A DNA stretch of 64,000 nucleotides from Protonemura montana (taxonomy: Eukaryota > Arthropoda > Insecta > Plecoptera > Nemouridae): contig OX387604.1 in NCBI GenBank assembly GCA_947568835.1, forward strand, positions 29,489,351 to 29,553,350, in the 5' to 3' direction. Positions 33,460-45,118 of the stretch are shown piece after piece (positions within the stretch are counted from its first letter, which is position 1; each line of letters starts with the position of its first letter). The notes below the pieces were generated by a model that did no database searches, was not told the origin of the DNA, and was given only the letters and a program-made list of their open reading frames with translations. The position numbers were made by a program, and so were the translations under genes.

Positions 33460-34833
33460 TGCGGCAGGGAATGAGAGGTGGCCTGACAAAGCTGAAAGCC
33501 AGCTAAGTCAGTGATGATGGTCTGGTCGGTCAGTCAGGTAGTCAGTCAGTCAGTCCGAGTCGGCTGATCAGCGGGTTTTCATGTTCGCCGAGCGCGGCGA
33601 AGAACGGCTCGTTCAGTCGGTCGATGAAGTCGTCTAGCATCGGCAAGTCACATTGTCGGTGAATGTCGGCTGTCCTCGCGAACATGGGCAGTCGCAGGGC
33701 GGCCCGAAGCACCCGGTTCTGTATTTTCAGCAGACTCGCTCGGTGTTTTTGAGCGCAGTCTGCCCAGACCGCACAGCCGTATGTTAGTGTCGGTCTGATG
33801 ATCGCTGTGTAGAGCAAGGTCTTCTGCTCTACCGACATCGTCTTCGAGGTGAGGAAGCGGCCAGAGGGCGTTGAGTTTGCCCACGGCCTTGTTTCTTGTA
33901 ATGTCTAAGTGTTGTCGGAAAGTCAGTTTTTTGTCGAGAGTCACTCAGAGGTATTTGACGGAGTCTTGCCAGGTAATGTCAACGTCGCCCAGAGCAATCG
34001 ATGGCACGTAGTCTGGTTTGGTCCGTCGAGAGAACAGCGTCGCAGTTGTCTTGGTCGCGTTCACCTCGATCCGGTGGCGTCGGAAGTAGCGTGAAAGTAT
34101 GTCGAGTGCGTCTTGTAAGTCGTATTGCAGTGTCCTGGCCAGCTTGGATTGACAGAACACTGCAGCGTCGTCTGCGTAGAGGGCTATCTGCGTCCCCGGC
34201 AGCTCGGTCGGCATGTCATTCGTGTACAAGTTGTACAGCAGCGGCGACAGCAGGCTGCCTTGCGGGACCCCGGCAGATATTGGTCGTTCTTCAGAGCGCG
34301 CGTCCCCGTGTGACACGAAGAAACGGCGCCCGTCGAGGTAGCTTGCCAGCAGCGTGACAAGGTCGGCGTCGATGCCAAGCGCTCGAAGCTTGTCGATGAG
34401 CCCGGCGTGCCAGACGCGATCGAAGGCCTTGGCGATGTCGAGGCATACGATGCCGGTCAGATGTTTCCGCGCAAAGCCGTCGCGTATCGCGTCTGTCACG
34501 CGCAGGAGTTGGTGGCTCGTCGAGTGCTTTGCCCGGAAGCCGAACTGCTGGGGTATCAGCAAGGCCGCGTCGTCGACTTGTCGCTGTAGACGGCGCAGAA
34601 TCACCTTCTCGCACACCTTTGAGAGGCATGAGAGTAGGGATATCGGGCGATGATTGTTGACATCCCTAGGTGACTTGCCTGGCTTCGGGAAGACTATGAT
34701 TTTAGCAGTCTTCCATTGGCCAGGGAATCTGCGCAATCGCAGCGATGCATTTGTTATGTCGACCAGCCGTTGGGCCGCCTTGTGACATAGCTCGGGGTTG
34801 GCTATGTTTGGAATCTGGTCAGGACCCGGTGCC
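33460..34833 (-). mobile_element. Element D (Jockey-like non-LTR), 3' part with RT
   Basis: This is the minus-strand RT half of a composite element; the upstream parts lie at 39563-40037 and 43971-45118. It is separated from the middle part by element E, whose 12-bp target duplication GGACCCGGTGCC lies at 34822-34833 and 39551-39562. RT motifs are HRPISLLSCLSKVCEKV, VCLDIAKAFDRVWH, GVPQGSLLSP and YADD. A TGA near 33945 (Gly codon in YLGV) and a shift near 33845 disrupt the C-terminal part. An A8 run near 33455 may mark the 3' end. Confidence 0.85.
33542..34833 (-). pseudogene. ORF2 of element D: RT domain (3' part)
   Basis: Coding starts at the E insertion, inside the conserved KAPGPDQIPN motif. 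The catalytic blocks AKAFDRVW and ALYADDAAVF are intact. A nonsense TGA near 33945 and a frameshift near 33845 break the C-terminal domain, which then reads TLLYTAIIRPTLTYGCAVW and ILKIQNRVLR-like sequence to the stop at 33542. High GC and the ISAGVPQGSLLSP motif relate it to A1 and E more than to B. Confidence 0.82.
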
Positions 34834-35198
34834 AAGATCCCGGTTCTGACCGCCGAAGAGGGTGGTTGTGTTTGCTTTCTGTGCTATGGTCGCTTGCTGA
34901 AAAAGCATATCCTCGTGTTCTCGTGTTTTCGTGTTTTAATCGCTTTGCGATTAACCCGACTCATGTCATTCATCATCGTGTTTAATTGTGTAATCGTAAT
35001 AAACTCTGTGTTGATCGGTTGTTAAATTGAACTTGAGTGCTTCGGCACGCCCACCAGCTCCACGTCTTTAATTACGTGTTAATTATATGTCGTGTGAATA
35101 GCGTTATCGGACTTGAGTACTTTGTACGAACATTTATCGTGTTTTCTTATGTGTAATGTGCGTGTTTTAATATAAGAATTGTACATTTATACCAGGCC

Positions 35199-36698
35199 AT
35201 GCCTAATAAAAAGGTAACGGTACCTGCTCGCCGTGCCTCAACAGGCCTATGATCGCAAAGGCAACCTTTTTGAAAGCCACCCCCACCCCTCTGCAGCCAG
35301 GCAAGCGAGCCGCTGCAAGCTCGTCGCCGCATTCCTCAGCTGAAGAATGCGATATTTCAGCCTCAGGGATAGTCCCTTCCAAAACATCGACACAAACTTG
35401 GCGCAAGCCGAAGAAAACGTGCAGGCACACCCGCGACCTTGCGTCGCCAACAGACGTCGCAAATAAATTCGCCGCCCTCTCCGACGAGTCGTCAGGTATG
35501 GACACCGACGACGACTCGTCAGACTCAGATATCGCCACGTACATCGCAGCCCCTAAACAACACAAGAGGGTCCCTGCGATTGTATTTAAAATACAAATGC
35601 CCCACGGCAAAATTATCGCGAAAATAGACGCTCTTGTCAACAAGAGCTATAACGTCAAGGTCACTGGAGACCTTTACAAGCTCACCCTCAAGTCCCCTCA
35701 GGACTATAGCGCCGTTACCGACGCCTTCAACAAGGAAGGCGTCGAATATCACACCTTTGCCCTCATAAAATCGAAAGGGCAAAGATTTGTCATCCGTGGG
35801 CTCCCCCGGTCGACCGAGCCAACAGAAGTCGCCGCCGAGCTCCGCGAGCTTGGACTGAAAACGAAAATCGTGGTACAGATCCACCGTTCCATCGACGGAG
35901 TGAAGACTCCACTCCCCCTTTTCGCCGCGACGCTTGAACCGACGCCTGGGAAGGCGCCAGCTGACCTGTAGCGTATCACTCGACTGCAGCGCTGCGTCGT
36001 TACCACCGAGGCGCCGCGCTACTACTGTGGTCCGCCGCAGTGCCACCGATGCCAGCGCATCGGACACGGAGCTGCATTCTGTCACCTAGCGCCACGCTGC
36101 GTGCGCTGCGCATGTGCTCACGAGGTGGCTAACTGCCCCAATCCCCGAGGTGCGTTATCAACCTGCACGTGCTGCAACGGCCAGGGGGCACACGTCGCGA
36201 GCTTCCGCGGCTGCCCATTCTTGCTTCGCGCCAAAGAAGCAGGTAACAGAAACTCGAACGTCGACGGCTGGACTGAAAAATCCACGCCTGAGGCATCCAA
36301 ACCCAACCATGGTCAACAGGCGGCGGCGCCTCGGCCCACTCAACGCTCAACAATGCGGCCAAGACTAGAGATGCCTCCACCCTTGACCAAATCCTTCGCC
36401 CACGCCGTCCAAGGCGGCCCCAATCCTGCCAACCAACGCATAGAATCCCAACCAATTCCCACCAACATCCCGATCAGACCTGATCACCAACCCTGCCATC
36501 CAAGGCAATCCCCCAACTGCCATCCAAGGCAACAAACCCACTGCCGCTCCTCGAATCCCGTCCGCCGAACACGGCACCTCCACCGACCACATTCTCCTCG
36601 AAGAACTAAAAATAGTCTTCGAAGCTATTATTCAGCAAATCCTGCTGCTGAATAATACCGTCCTCGCTCTATTCGCCAAACATGCCAGCAAACCCTAG
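35199..36698 (+). pseudogene. ORF1 of element E, zinc-knuckle gag-like protein with frameshifts
   Basis: A likely start is ATG 35199 (MPNKKVTVPARRA), with a shift near 35240 into the frame that runs to 35971. A pre-C2HC-like block is present (VEYHTFALIKSKGQRFVIRG). Another shift near 35965 leads to the knuckle array (CHRCQRIGHGAAFC, CVRCACAHEVANC, CTCCNGQGAHVASFRGC). A third near 36540-36580 is needed to reach the typical end ...ALFAKHASKP and the TAG at 36696-36698. The product would coat element RNA; this copy is broken. Confidence 0.78.
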
Positions 36699-39359
36699 GG
36701 CGCGCTCCATCAAAATCATCAGCTGGAATGCCAACGGCATTCGGCAGCGCACTGACGAGCTGGTCGAGCTAATGCGCGAGACCGACGCCGCCGTCGCATT
36801 GATATGCGAGTCACACCTCCAACCCGGACATCGCCTTCGCGTGGCCAACCATACCGTATACCGAACGGATCGTCCCGGCGGCGTCTCTCGCGGAGGCACA
36901 GCCGTGATCGTTCGAAACACGGTCAGCCACGAGGAAATCGCGCCGCTTCCCCGACTGCATCGCCTGGAGGCGACAAGCATCCCGTCGCCGACGCCGTCGC
37001 CGGCCCGCTGTGCCTATACGCTGTCTACTCGCCACCCTCACAACGCATTGTTGAACTCGACATCGACGCCCTGTTTGAGTCGTCAAAGCCAACGCTTGTT
37101 GCTGGCGATCTCAACGCCAAGCATAAGCTGTGGAATTGTCCATACAACAACCCCCAGGGCAACAAGCTTCTCGCGCAGGCCCAGCGAGAAGGCTTCTCTA
37201 TCTCCTGCCCCGTCGATCCAACACGCGTGCCGTCTCGCGGCAAACCATCTGTCATCGACATTGTTCTGTCCAAGAACATGAAGCACTCGTTCGATTTGCA
37301 AACAATAACAGCGCTTTCTTCTGACCACATACCAGTGCTGATCACAGTCGGCGCTGAAATAGACACGTCGCTGCCGCCCAAGAAACCGTGCTGCAAACGT
37401 GCAGACTGGCGTAAATTCCAGGATGACCTTACACCGCGCGTCGAAAAATCCCCCCTGGACTGCCCGGCAGCCGTGGACGCCGCCGTCAGACATCTCACGG
37501 CGTCGATCCAGGCGTCTATCGCAGTCAGCGTGCCGCTATCTCGTCCGCCACGAAATACATTGTTCGACCTGCCCGCTTACATCCAGCGTGCGATCGCGGA
37601 CAAGAACAAAGCTCGTCGCCGCTGGCAACGTTGCCGGACCGCTGATCTCCTCGCTGAATGGAAGGGACTGTAAGCAGAGTTGCAGCTCATCATTCCCGAC
37701 CATCGATCAGCCAAATGGGACGAGGCAGTGGGCCAACTGCACGTCGACGATCACTCCATCTGGAAAATGACGCGTCGCCTCCTGAACAAGTCGTTACCAA
37801 ACCCACCGCTCCAAGGCAGGACGCTCCTGGCTTGCAGTGCGCGGGACAAAGCTGAGGTGCTCGCCGACTCGCTGCAGGCGCAGTTTGAGCCGAATCCACC
37901 GAGCCGAATCACACCGGAAGTTGAAGCAGATGTCGCCCGCTACCTCGACGCTCACCCCGCCGCGGGGCATGCCGACGACGTGCCGCCCGTCACGCGCGAA
38001 GAAGTGCATAGCTACGTCACTCGGCTCAAAGACCGCAAGGCCCCTGGAGCTGACAAAATTGTCAACATGGCTATTAAAGAACTGCCAACACTCGCTTGTC
38101 TCCGCCTCCAGCACTTTCCTCGCCCCTGGAAAGAAGCAAAAGTGATAGTACTGCCGAAGCCCGGGAAGTCACTCCGCGATCCAGCGAACTGGCGACCCAT
38201 CAGCCTACTCAGCGGCATGTCAAAACTGCTCGAACGAGTCATCCTCACGCGACTCAACGAACAGTGCGAGACAAACGTCCCCATCATCGACCAGCAGTTT
38301 GGGTTCAGACCCGGCCACTCCACCAACCACCAGTTGTTACGCGTCGTCAACTTCATCACACGCGGTTTCAATTGGAAACAATACACGGCCGCCGTCTTCC
38401 TGGACGTCGCCAAAGCATTCGACCAGGTCTGGCATGACGGGTTACTATGGAAGCTCGCGAGGGCGGAATACCCACCGTACATTGTCAACATTGTCGCCAG
38501 CTACCTGAAAGCCCGAACTTTCCACGTCTCGAAGGACGAGCAACGCTCTTCGACGCGCCCGATCGCCGCCGGCGTGCCGCAGGGAGGGATCCTATCGCCG
38601 ATGCTGTTCATCATCTACGCAAACGACATTCCAACAGACATGGCGAAAACTATCATCGCAATGTATGCAGACGACGTCGCCGTGCTAGTGCAGTCAAGGA
38701 GCATTGACCTCGCCTCTAGTCAGCTGCAACTCACCCTCGACCGGCTTGCTATCTGGTATGCCGACTGGCGCATCGCCATAAACACGAACAAAACAACCGC
38801 TACCCTCTTCACGAAACGCGTGGTCCCTCGTCGCCATCCAGTCGTCACGCTGCAGGGCATATCGCTCTCTTGGTCTTCACACAGCAAATACCTCGGCGTA
38901 GTCATCGACAGGAAGTTGTCTTGGCGGGCCCACGTAGAGGCAGCTCGAACAAAGGCCATTGGAAAACTGACCGCACTCCGCCCATTGTTCAAGAACAAAA
39001 CAATGTCACTGGATAACAAGATTCACTTATACCTGTCCATCATCCGACCGACGATAACATACGGGTCGCCGGTCTGGTCCTGCTGCTGCCGGACTACATT
39101 TGAGAAGTTGCAAGTAGTTCAAAACAGTGCCCTAAAATACGCCGCAGGACTGCCGTCCTACACCCGAACAGATGATCTGCACGCAGAACTCAACTTCGAG
39201 TCGCTCGAGGATTTCGTGTTGGTCCTGAACATGAATTTCTTCTCCACCCTACCCGATCACGATAATCCCCTTATTGCCACCCAAACCGCTTTCGAACGCA
39301 ACCCGTTTGATACCCTTCCGCCTTGCTGTAGCCTAGTCACTAACGGCTTGCCGGACTAG
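36682..39359 (+). pseudogene. ORF2 of element E: endonuclease and reverse transcriptase
   Basis: ATG 36682 overlaps the ORF1 end by 17 bases. The endonuclease begins WNANGIRQRTDEL and ICESHL; a shift near 36970 moves it to the frame with AGDLNAKHKLWN and SSDHIPVL. A TAA at 37671 interrupts, after which the same frame is open to 39359. RT motifs are WRPISLLSGMSKLLERV, VFLDVAKAFDQVWH, GVPQGGILSP and active-site YADD. About 11 residues are missing before CLRLQHFPRPWKEA compared with A1 (an in-frame deletion). The C-terminal domain is complete (IIRPTITYGSPVW, LQVVQNSALK). Confidence 0.87.
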
Positions 39360-39562
39360 AGCTCCCCAAAAGTATCCACAATCAGGTCACTAACGGCACA
39401 GCCGACGACCAAATTCCCGCGAACAAAACAAAAACATCGAAAAAAAAATTAAAAATAAATAAAAATAAAACATATCGCCGACGCAACAAGCCTCACGGCA
39501 ATCAGCGCAAACTCGCCAAACATATTGCCGAACTCGTCATACGCCATGGGGGACCCGGTGCC

Positions 39563-40037
39563 TTCTGTTTCTGCAGCTGGGCGACGATCGTTGCTACCTC
39601 GGCGAAGGTGGCCGGTTCGATGTCGCCCGTGTCTCGCTCGCGTTGTTCGGCGAGGAATGCTTCGACTCGGCGCTCTATGCCTCCCGAGTAGCGATTTGCA
39701 GGGTTTGGTGTAAACTGCTCCTGCAGTGAATCGGCAAAAGCAGCGGCTTTGTCGCGCGAAGTCACGGCCAGATGGAGGCGGCCTTGAATCGGCGAACTAG
39801 CCGACTGCTTGTTTAGCAGTTTACGCGTCATGCGCCAAGTGCTGCCATCAGTCGTGGCGAGCTCGCCCACCAAGGTCGACCATCGTTCGTCCCGAAACTC
39901 GTCAAGTGCTCGTCGCAGTTCCTTCGTCTTCCTGTTGTATACTGCCTTCAAGGTTGCCGTGCGAAGCTGTTGCCAGGCTCGCTTGCTCCGGTTTTTGTCC
40001 TTGATGGCAAGTATCAAGTGCTGCGGCAGATTGAAAC
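39563..40037 (-). mobile_element. Element D, middle part (ORF2 linker before RT)
   Basis: The minus-strand frame reads LPQHLILAIKDKNRSKRAWQ ... MTRKLLNKQSASSPIQG ... LQKQKAPG, the linker between endonuclease and RT. It is bounded on one side by E and on the other by the hAT transposon, whose 8-bp duplication ATTGAAAC occupies 40030-40037 and 43971-43978. Confidence 0.85.
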
Positions 40038-40059
40038 CAGTCTTGAGTAAGTTCCTTTT

Positions 40060-40195
40060 AAAAAAGAACTTAGTTCAGTTCCAGTTCCTCCTCCTTGAAA
40101 GGAACTTAATTCAGTTCCAGTTCCTTAAAAAAAAAAGGAACTGAATAGTTCCTTAAAAGGAACTAAGTTCCTATTTCAGTTCCTTAAAAATTCTC
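40060..40195. repeat. Left subterminal repeats of the hAT transposon
   Basis: About ten direct and inverted copies of AGTTCC(TT)/(AA)GGAACT lie within 135 bases of the left end. Fewer GGAAC(GCGTTA) copies lie at 43800-43960 on the right. Subterminal motif clusters are transposase binding sites in hAT elements such as Ac; that role is inferred here. Confidence 0.75.
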
Positions 40196-40403
40196 GACTT
40201 ATACCAAAACCTAATGTTTTGTTCAATTCTTGCAATAAAATTGAGGAGAAAAATGGCTTCGTGGTTTTGGGTGGATTTTGGGGATTAAGGATTGGTGGGT
40301 AATTGCAATACAAACATGAAGCTTAATCACATTTAAAATATATACATTTATACATTTAATAATTCATACCAAAATTGTGTCTAAATTTACAAAAATGTAC
40401 AAG

Positions 40404-43248
40404 TCAGAGACCTATCTTCAGCCGTAAGCATCTCTCAAAATTTACATCGGACATCTTGCCCCTACGGTCAGTGAAAATCAACCCCCCCGTACTAAATACC
40501 CTTTCCACTCCGGCGCTGGACGGAATCGGAGTGTTGAACTTTATAAATAGTTTTCTTAAAATTGGGTACGCTGCTACAGTTAATTCAGCCACCTCAGCAA
40601 TTGGAAAATTTAAGAATTTTTCTAGCTCATTGCTACTCCCACTCCCCGATTGTCCCGGCTTGGCAAAATCAAAGAGTCCATCCTCGTCCTCCTCACTCTC
40701 TTCGTCGCCGGCTAGTATGGATGGCGAAGCGCAACGGACCTCCTCTTCCAGCCAGCCGCGAGCAATGTCCTCTTTAGTTGTGTCCTTCATCCACTTGAAG
40801 ACGTAGTGTGGGTGTAGGCAAGCCGCGAGAACCAGGTCCTTGCGAAACCACTGATCCGAAAACCTGGTGTCGATTCCCTCGATGAGAGCTATGATCAGGG
40901 GCTCGCAGGCTTTCACTCCGCCGCCCTCCTTCAGCGACACCAACCTCCGCCGCAGAGCATGCAGTGTCGGCAGCAGCACCCCCATGTACGCCGACTTCTC
41001 TGCTTGTAGGAAGTCGAGGGCAGTAGCAACCGGTTTCATAACCTACAACCAGACAGTTAGTTTCGTTAGCAATTTAATATCAACGTCTCAGCCAAAAATG
41101 TCGTAGGTAATGATGAGTATGGAGCAAAATCCACTGAAATTGTTCTCAAATATGTTTATGTATGTACCTTGCAATATTCAGCGATGAATTTTATGTCATC
41201 CTGGCTGAATCGCTTCAAGCCAAGTTGGTCCAGCATTTGTTGGAATTCTTCAAGCTTTTCTTTGGCTATCTTGTTTATGTGTTCCAGCGAGTCGTACAGT
41301 GAATTCCACCTGGTTGCATTAGGAGTAATTAAATAGACTCCAAGTTTTTCTTTCACAATGTCGGCCTGAAGGGAACTTCCGCTTTGTTTATTCCACAAAG
41401 CTTGACAAAGTGCAATTGCTGTTCTCGAGAGTCTCTTGTATTGACAATTTTGGTTTGCTTTCGTTGCGTCGACCGCCGCCACCAGATTCATGGTGTGCGC
41501 AACGCACCTCTCGTGGCTCGGCAGGTGAACGGTGTCACCTACTTCAGCAAGAATTTGTTCGATTTCTACGAACTCTTCATCGCCCTCTACTTCATCACCC
41601 TCGCATAGAGGTTGGCCGTAAACCCTTAAACACAAAATCAAAGAAAGCTTTTAACTGTGAAACTGGTTTGTAGGCGCTTCACTTTTCTGCTTTTCTGGCA
41701 GAATGACAGAGATATCTGGCAATATTTTTACTGCAACTAGCTGCGAATGCGACCTAAGCCTTCACAACTCCACCGCAGTTTCTCCTGTTTTATTTTTTCC
41801 TAAATTAAACAGTGATTGCAACTTACCGAAATGCTTTAACAAAGTTTGAACCATTGTCAGTCGTGGTTGAGACCACCTTGTTTTGGATGCCGAACTCACT
41901 GTTGATTTCGGCGAGGTATCGAGCCAACACGTCGTGTGTTTGGCTGCCAATGATTCGACGACAGGCCAGCACTGTCATCTTTCGCGAAAGTGTTTCATCT
42001 AACCAATGAATTGTGACACCAAGATAGCTTCTATAAAGAAAAGAAACATTTTAGATGAATAATTAAAAAGCCAGAATTTGTGGCAAGAAAAGATATAATA
42101 GATCAAAAACCGCAAGCTTACCTGTTGAAAACCTTCCAACTATCTGCAGTTGTGGCAACGTAATTCAATTTTTCTAACAATTTTACGAGCTCATCTTTTT
42201 TCGATGATGCGGCCACCTCGATACGCTTCATCAGAGTCGACCGGCACATGACATTTTTGTCAGGAGCCATCCCTTTGACTAACGCTCGAAATCCCACACT
42301 CTCAACTACGGAAAAAGAGTGTAATCCTTTGACAATAAATGACACAACTAGCTTGTCGAAGGCCTCTTGGTTGACAGGACGTCCCTGCTGGAACTCTTCC
42401 AGCCGAGCCTGTCGCTTCTTTGGGGGCTGATCTGGGCCATCAGGTTCGCTGGTTCTAGGCGTTTTCTTGCCAGACTTTTCCGATGTTAGCTTCGATAACA
42501 TCGAAGAATGAGAATTCTAAAAAAAAAATAAAAAATCAATATCCACCTAAGTCTTACAGCGCTAGCATTACAATACATTTTATAACCTACACATATTTAG
42601 CGTTGTGACAAATTATTTTAGATTTTATCTAGGCATTTAGATAATGTAGAAAAAAGTTATTAGAAAACACAAAAAAATAAGACAGATAGTTAAATATTAC
42701 CACAAATTCACATAGATAACTACAATAAATAAAAATAAATTTTTTTTTAAAACATCTTCTTTGACCTTCTAAGTTGGATTTAAATGCGTTTGTTATTTTT
42801 AAGAATCAGATTAGTCACTTTGATAAAAAGTGACACTCATTTAAGAAATCAACTTCTATGTTTTGACGAAAAATGTCAAGCTTAGCAGGATTGACAAAAT
42901 TGCAAGATAAAGAATTATTTTTTCAACTTTCACAGATAACGCAATTTTTAAACACAATAAAGATAAAAGAAAATTATTGGCAAGATTATCTGTATAAAAG
43001 TTAAACTGTACACAATTTTATACAATTCAAAGTCATTAGCTTAGGTAAAATGAAATTTAAATTTGCATGTATCTTACCTTCAAGTGTTTTCGGAGATTGG
43101 AAGATGATGTCGTCGATGCTCCTACTAACTTTTGGAAGGGAACACACAAAAGACATTTGGCACGAAAATTCAAGCCAATGTTGTCTTTCTCTTCCAACAA
43201 AAAAAAAGGCTTAAAATTTTCAAATGGTAAAACATTTAATGGCTCCAT
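40404..43248 (-). CDS. hAT transposase, five exons, intact frame
   Basis: Exons on the minus strand are 43248-43078, 42516-42122, 42030-41827, 41624-41168 and 41042-40404, all with GT-AG junctions. They total 1,866 bases, exactly 622 codons with the stop. The N-terminal BED zinc finger is rebuilt by the first splice (CLLC ... HLKNSH). An RNase H-like core follows, with a TTTDNGSNFVKAF motif spanning exons 3 and 4 and HERCVAHTMNLV. The C-terminal hAT dimerisation region reads AAYPILRKLFIKFNTPIPSS, then AGVERVFSTGGLIF. The enzyme cuts and joins the transposon ends in the nucleus. No lesion was seen. Start chosen at the only ATG before the BED finger. Confidence 0.93.
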
Positions 43249-43978
43249 AGCGAAAACCGTAGACTGAAACGAAAGACGAGTGACGACTGTAAACTAAACA
43301 AGACGCGAGCCAGGCAGTGATTTATATGTAGATAAATGAGCAGGGATGAGCAGATACTTCGGGGGATGGGGATGTCTCTTCCCTCACGATGCTAATTGCT
43401 CATTGGTTGTTTACGAACCCCACTTCATCGCTTCTCCAGTCTCCACACCTGCACAGTGATCTTGGGTTTTTTTGGCAAAATGCATGACGCATGGACGGAA
43501 AGAGGAACTCAGTCCTTAGCATGTCGAGAACAATGCAGCTTTAACTTACTTTGACATGTGACATGCAGTTATGGCCAAGTTTCTCTATTTTTGTTTTAGG
43601 TTCAGGAGGATTCTTTTCATTGAGGAAAGCAAAATGTCATGTTGATTTTGAGATGTCAATTACTCAGAAAGACTGGGGTAGTGAGTGGGGTATCATTTCT
43701 AAGAATGGTAAACACTAAAAGCAAAGTTGGTTTTTCCTCGAAAAATGAAATACCCGACTAGAATAAAATATAAAATACCCAATACCCACATGAATGCCGA
43801 AAATAGGAACTTTAACGGGAACGTAAATGTCGTTTTACGTTCTTGGTATAAAGGAACTATTATTCCGTTACGTTACTACCAAGAAAAAAGAACGCGTTAC
43901 CGCAAAAGTTCCCGAAAAAGAACGCGTTACAAGGAACGCGTTATTTCCGTTAAGTTCCTACTCAACACTGATTGAAAC

Positions 43979-44863
43979 GATCGCAGCGCTTGTCGTTGTG
44001 GAGAGGCACAGCGTCGGCGATGGCGGCCTGGATTGCCGCGGTGAGGTTGTCGGTCGCAGCGTTAAGTTCGGCCGGGGTCGTTATGTCAGAGTCGTCAGTC
44101 AGTTCGTCAGTCTTGATTCGGAATGCTTCCCAGTCAGCCCGCCGAAAGTTGCGTGTCGGTGCCGGTGTCACGGTCTCGACCCCTTCCCCGATTCTGATGA
44201 TGACAGGGTTGTGATCAGAGGAGAGCTCGGCGAGTGTCGCGAGTTCGACTGTGTGCTCGATGTTGTTGAGCAGCGCGATGTCAAGGACGTCTGCACTGTC
44301 GACACGGTTGCCGTGATGGTGAGTCGGTTCCGTGGGCCCGGCGACAATGAAGCCGGCGTCGATGGAGTGACGGAGCAGAATCTTGCCCTTCGCGTTGGTC
44401 TTACGCGAGTTCCACGCTGGGTTTTTGGCGTTTAGATCGCCCGCTATCAATGTAGGAAGCGGGGAGTCGATCAGGACGTTGATGTCTTCTGTGTGTAGCC
44501 GTGTTAGTGGGGGGCAGTACACAGAGAAGACTCGTAATGGCCCGTTGTCTGTATGGACCAGTACGCCCACGGCTTCGATGGAACGCAACTGGGCAGAGCC
44601 AGCGGCTCGTGTTTGGTGCCGCGTCGTACCAGTACGGCGACGCCGCCACCGATCTGGTTTGGTTGATGATTGTGTGGTCTGTCTGTCCGGTAAGTCACGT
44701 AATTTGCCATGGCAAATTGTCTGTTTGGTGAAAGTCTAGTCTCAGTCAGAAGTCCTACAGCGATGCTGTGTCTGTCGAGAAAGTCGTGGAGTTCGCTCCG
44801 TTTTGGTATGACGCTGTTGGCGTTCCAAGTCATGAGGTTCGTTTGCCGAGGATATTCAGGCAT
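43979..44863 (-). pseudogene. ORF2 of element D: endonuclease domain
   Basis: ATG 44863 starts MPEYPRQTNLMTWNANSVI. Endonuclease motifs are TWNANS, LTETRLS, AGDLNAKNPAWNS and SSDHNPVI. A one-base deletion near 44590 (in PQLRSIEA) shifts the frame. The frame reaches the hAT insertion at ...HNDKRCDRFNQ and continues at 40029. Confidence 0.82.
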
Positions 44864-45118
44864 TCTGGGGCATCAAGGTCACAATGAGTGACGGCGCAAG
44901 TTGCGCGAGCATCGTGATGGTCGGATGAATTTTTGCGTCGGCAATTGCTTTGGCCACAGTCAGTAGGATTGAGCGCCTGCCAATCCCCGCCAATGGGATG
45001 CCAAAGATGTTGGATTCGGCGTCCGATTGGCTGGTCGAAACTGGTTCCTGGACTCGCTCTGCGATTGGTTCGGGAGCCGGGTCTATGAATGGGTTTGTTC
45101 CGGCCGTTGCCCGGGCAA
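44856..45118 (-). pseudogene. ORF1 C-terminal fragment of element D
   Basis: The frame runs from the junction with F (...ARATAGTNPFIDPAPEPI) to the stop TGA at 44856. It is the acidic/proline tail and hydrophobic end (IHPTITMLAQLAPSLIVTLM) typical of these ORF1 proteins. Its stop overlaps the ORF2 ATG at 44863 by 8 bases. Confidence 0.65.

Larger units (their letters stand above)
34834..39550 (+). mobile_element. Element E (Jockey-like non-LTR) nested in element D
   Basis: Flanked by the 12-bp duplication GGACCCGGTGCC, it interrupts D inside the KAPGP codons. It has a leader (34834-35198), ORF1, ORF2 with the 17-base overlap, and a 190-base 3' region. An A-rich stretch lies near 39440-39475, but the last 75 bases are non-A and there is no terminal hairpin or poly(A). 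So the 3' end is atypical, perhaps read-through (3' transduction) or an altered tail. Confidence 0.85.
40038..43970 (-). mobile_element. hAT DNA transposon, structurally complete
   Basis: Perfect 8-bp target duplications ATTGAAAC lie at 40030-40037 and 43971-43978. The terminal inverted repeats begin CAGTCTTGAGTA on the left and CAGTGTTGAGTA on the right. Inside are a five-exon transposase gene and, near both ends, many copies of a GTTCC/GGAAC motif. It is inserted in element D. The 8-bp duplication, the CAG...CTG ends and the BED/hATC protein identify the hAT superfamily. With frame, ends and duplications all intact it could be autonomous. Confidence 0.95.
43971..45118 (-). mobile_element. 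Element D, 5' part (ORF1 end and endonuclease)
   Basis: This minus-strand segment lies between the hAT duplication and the start of element F. It holds the last roughly 85 codons of ORF1 and the ORF2 endonuclease. The rest of ORF1 is not found beyond F, so the upstream part is lost or outside the window. Confidence 0.82.
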
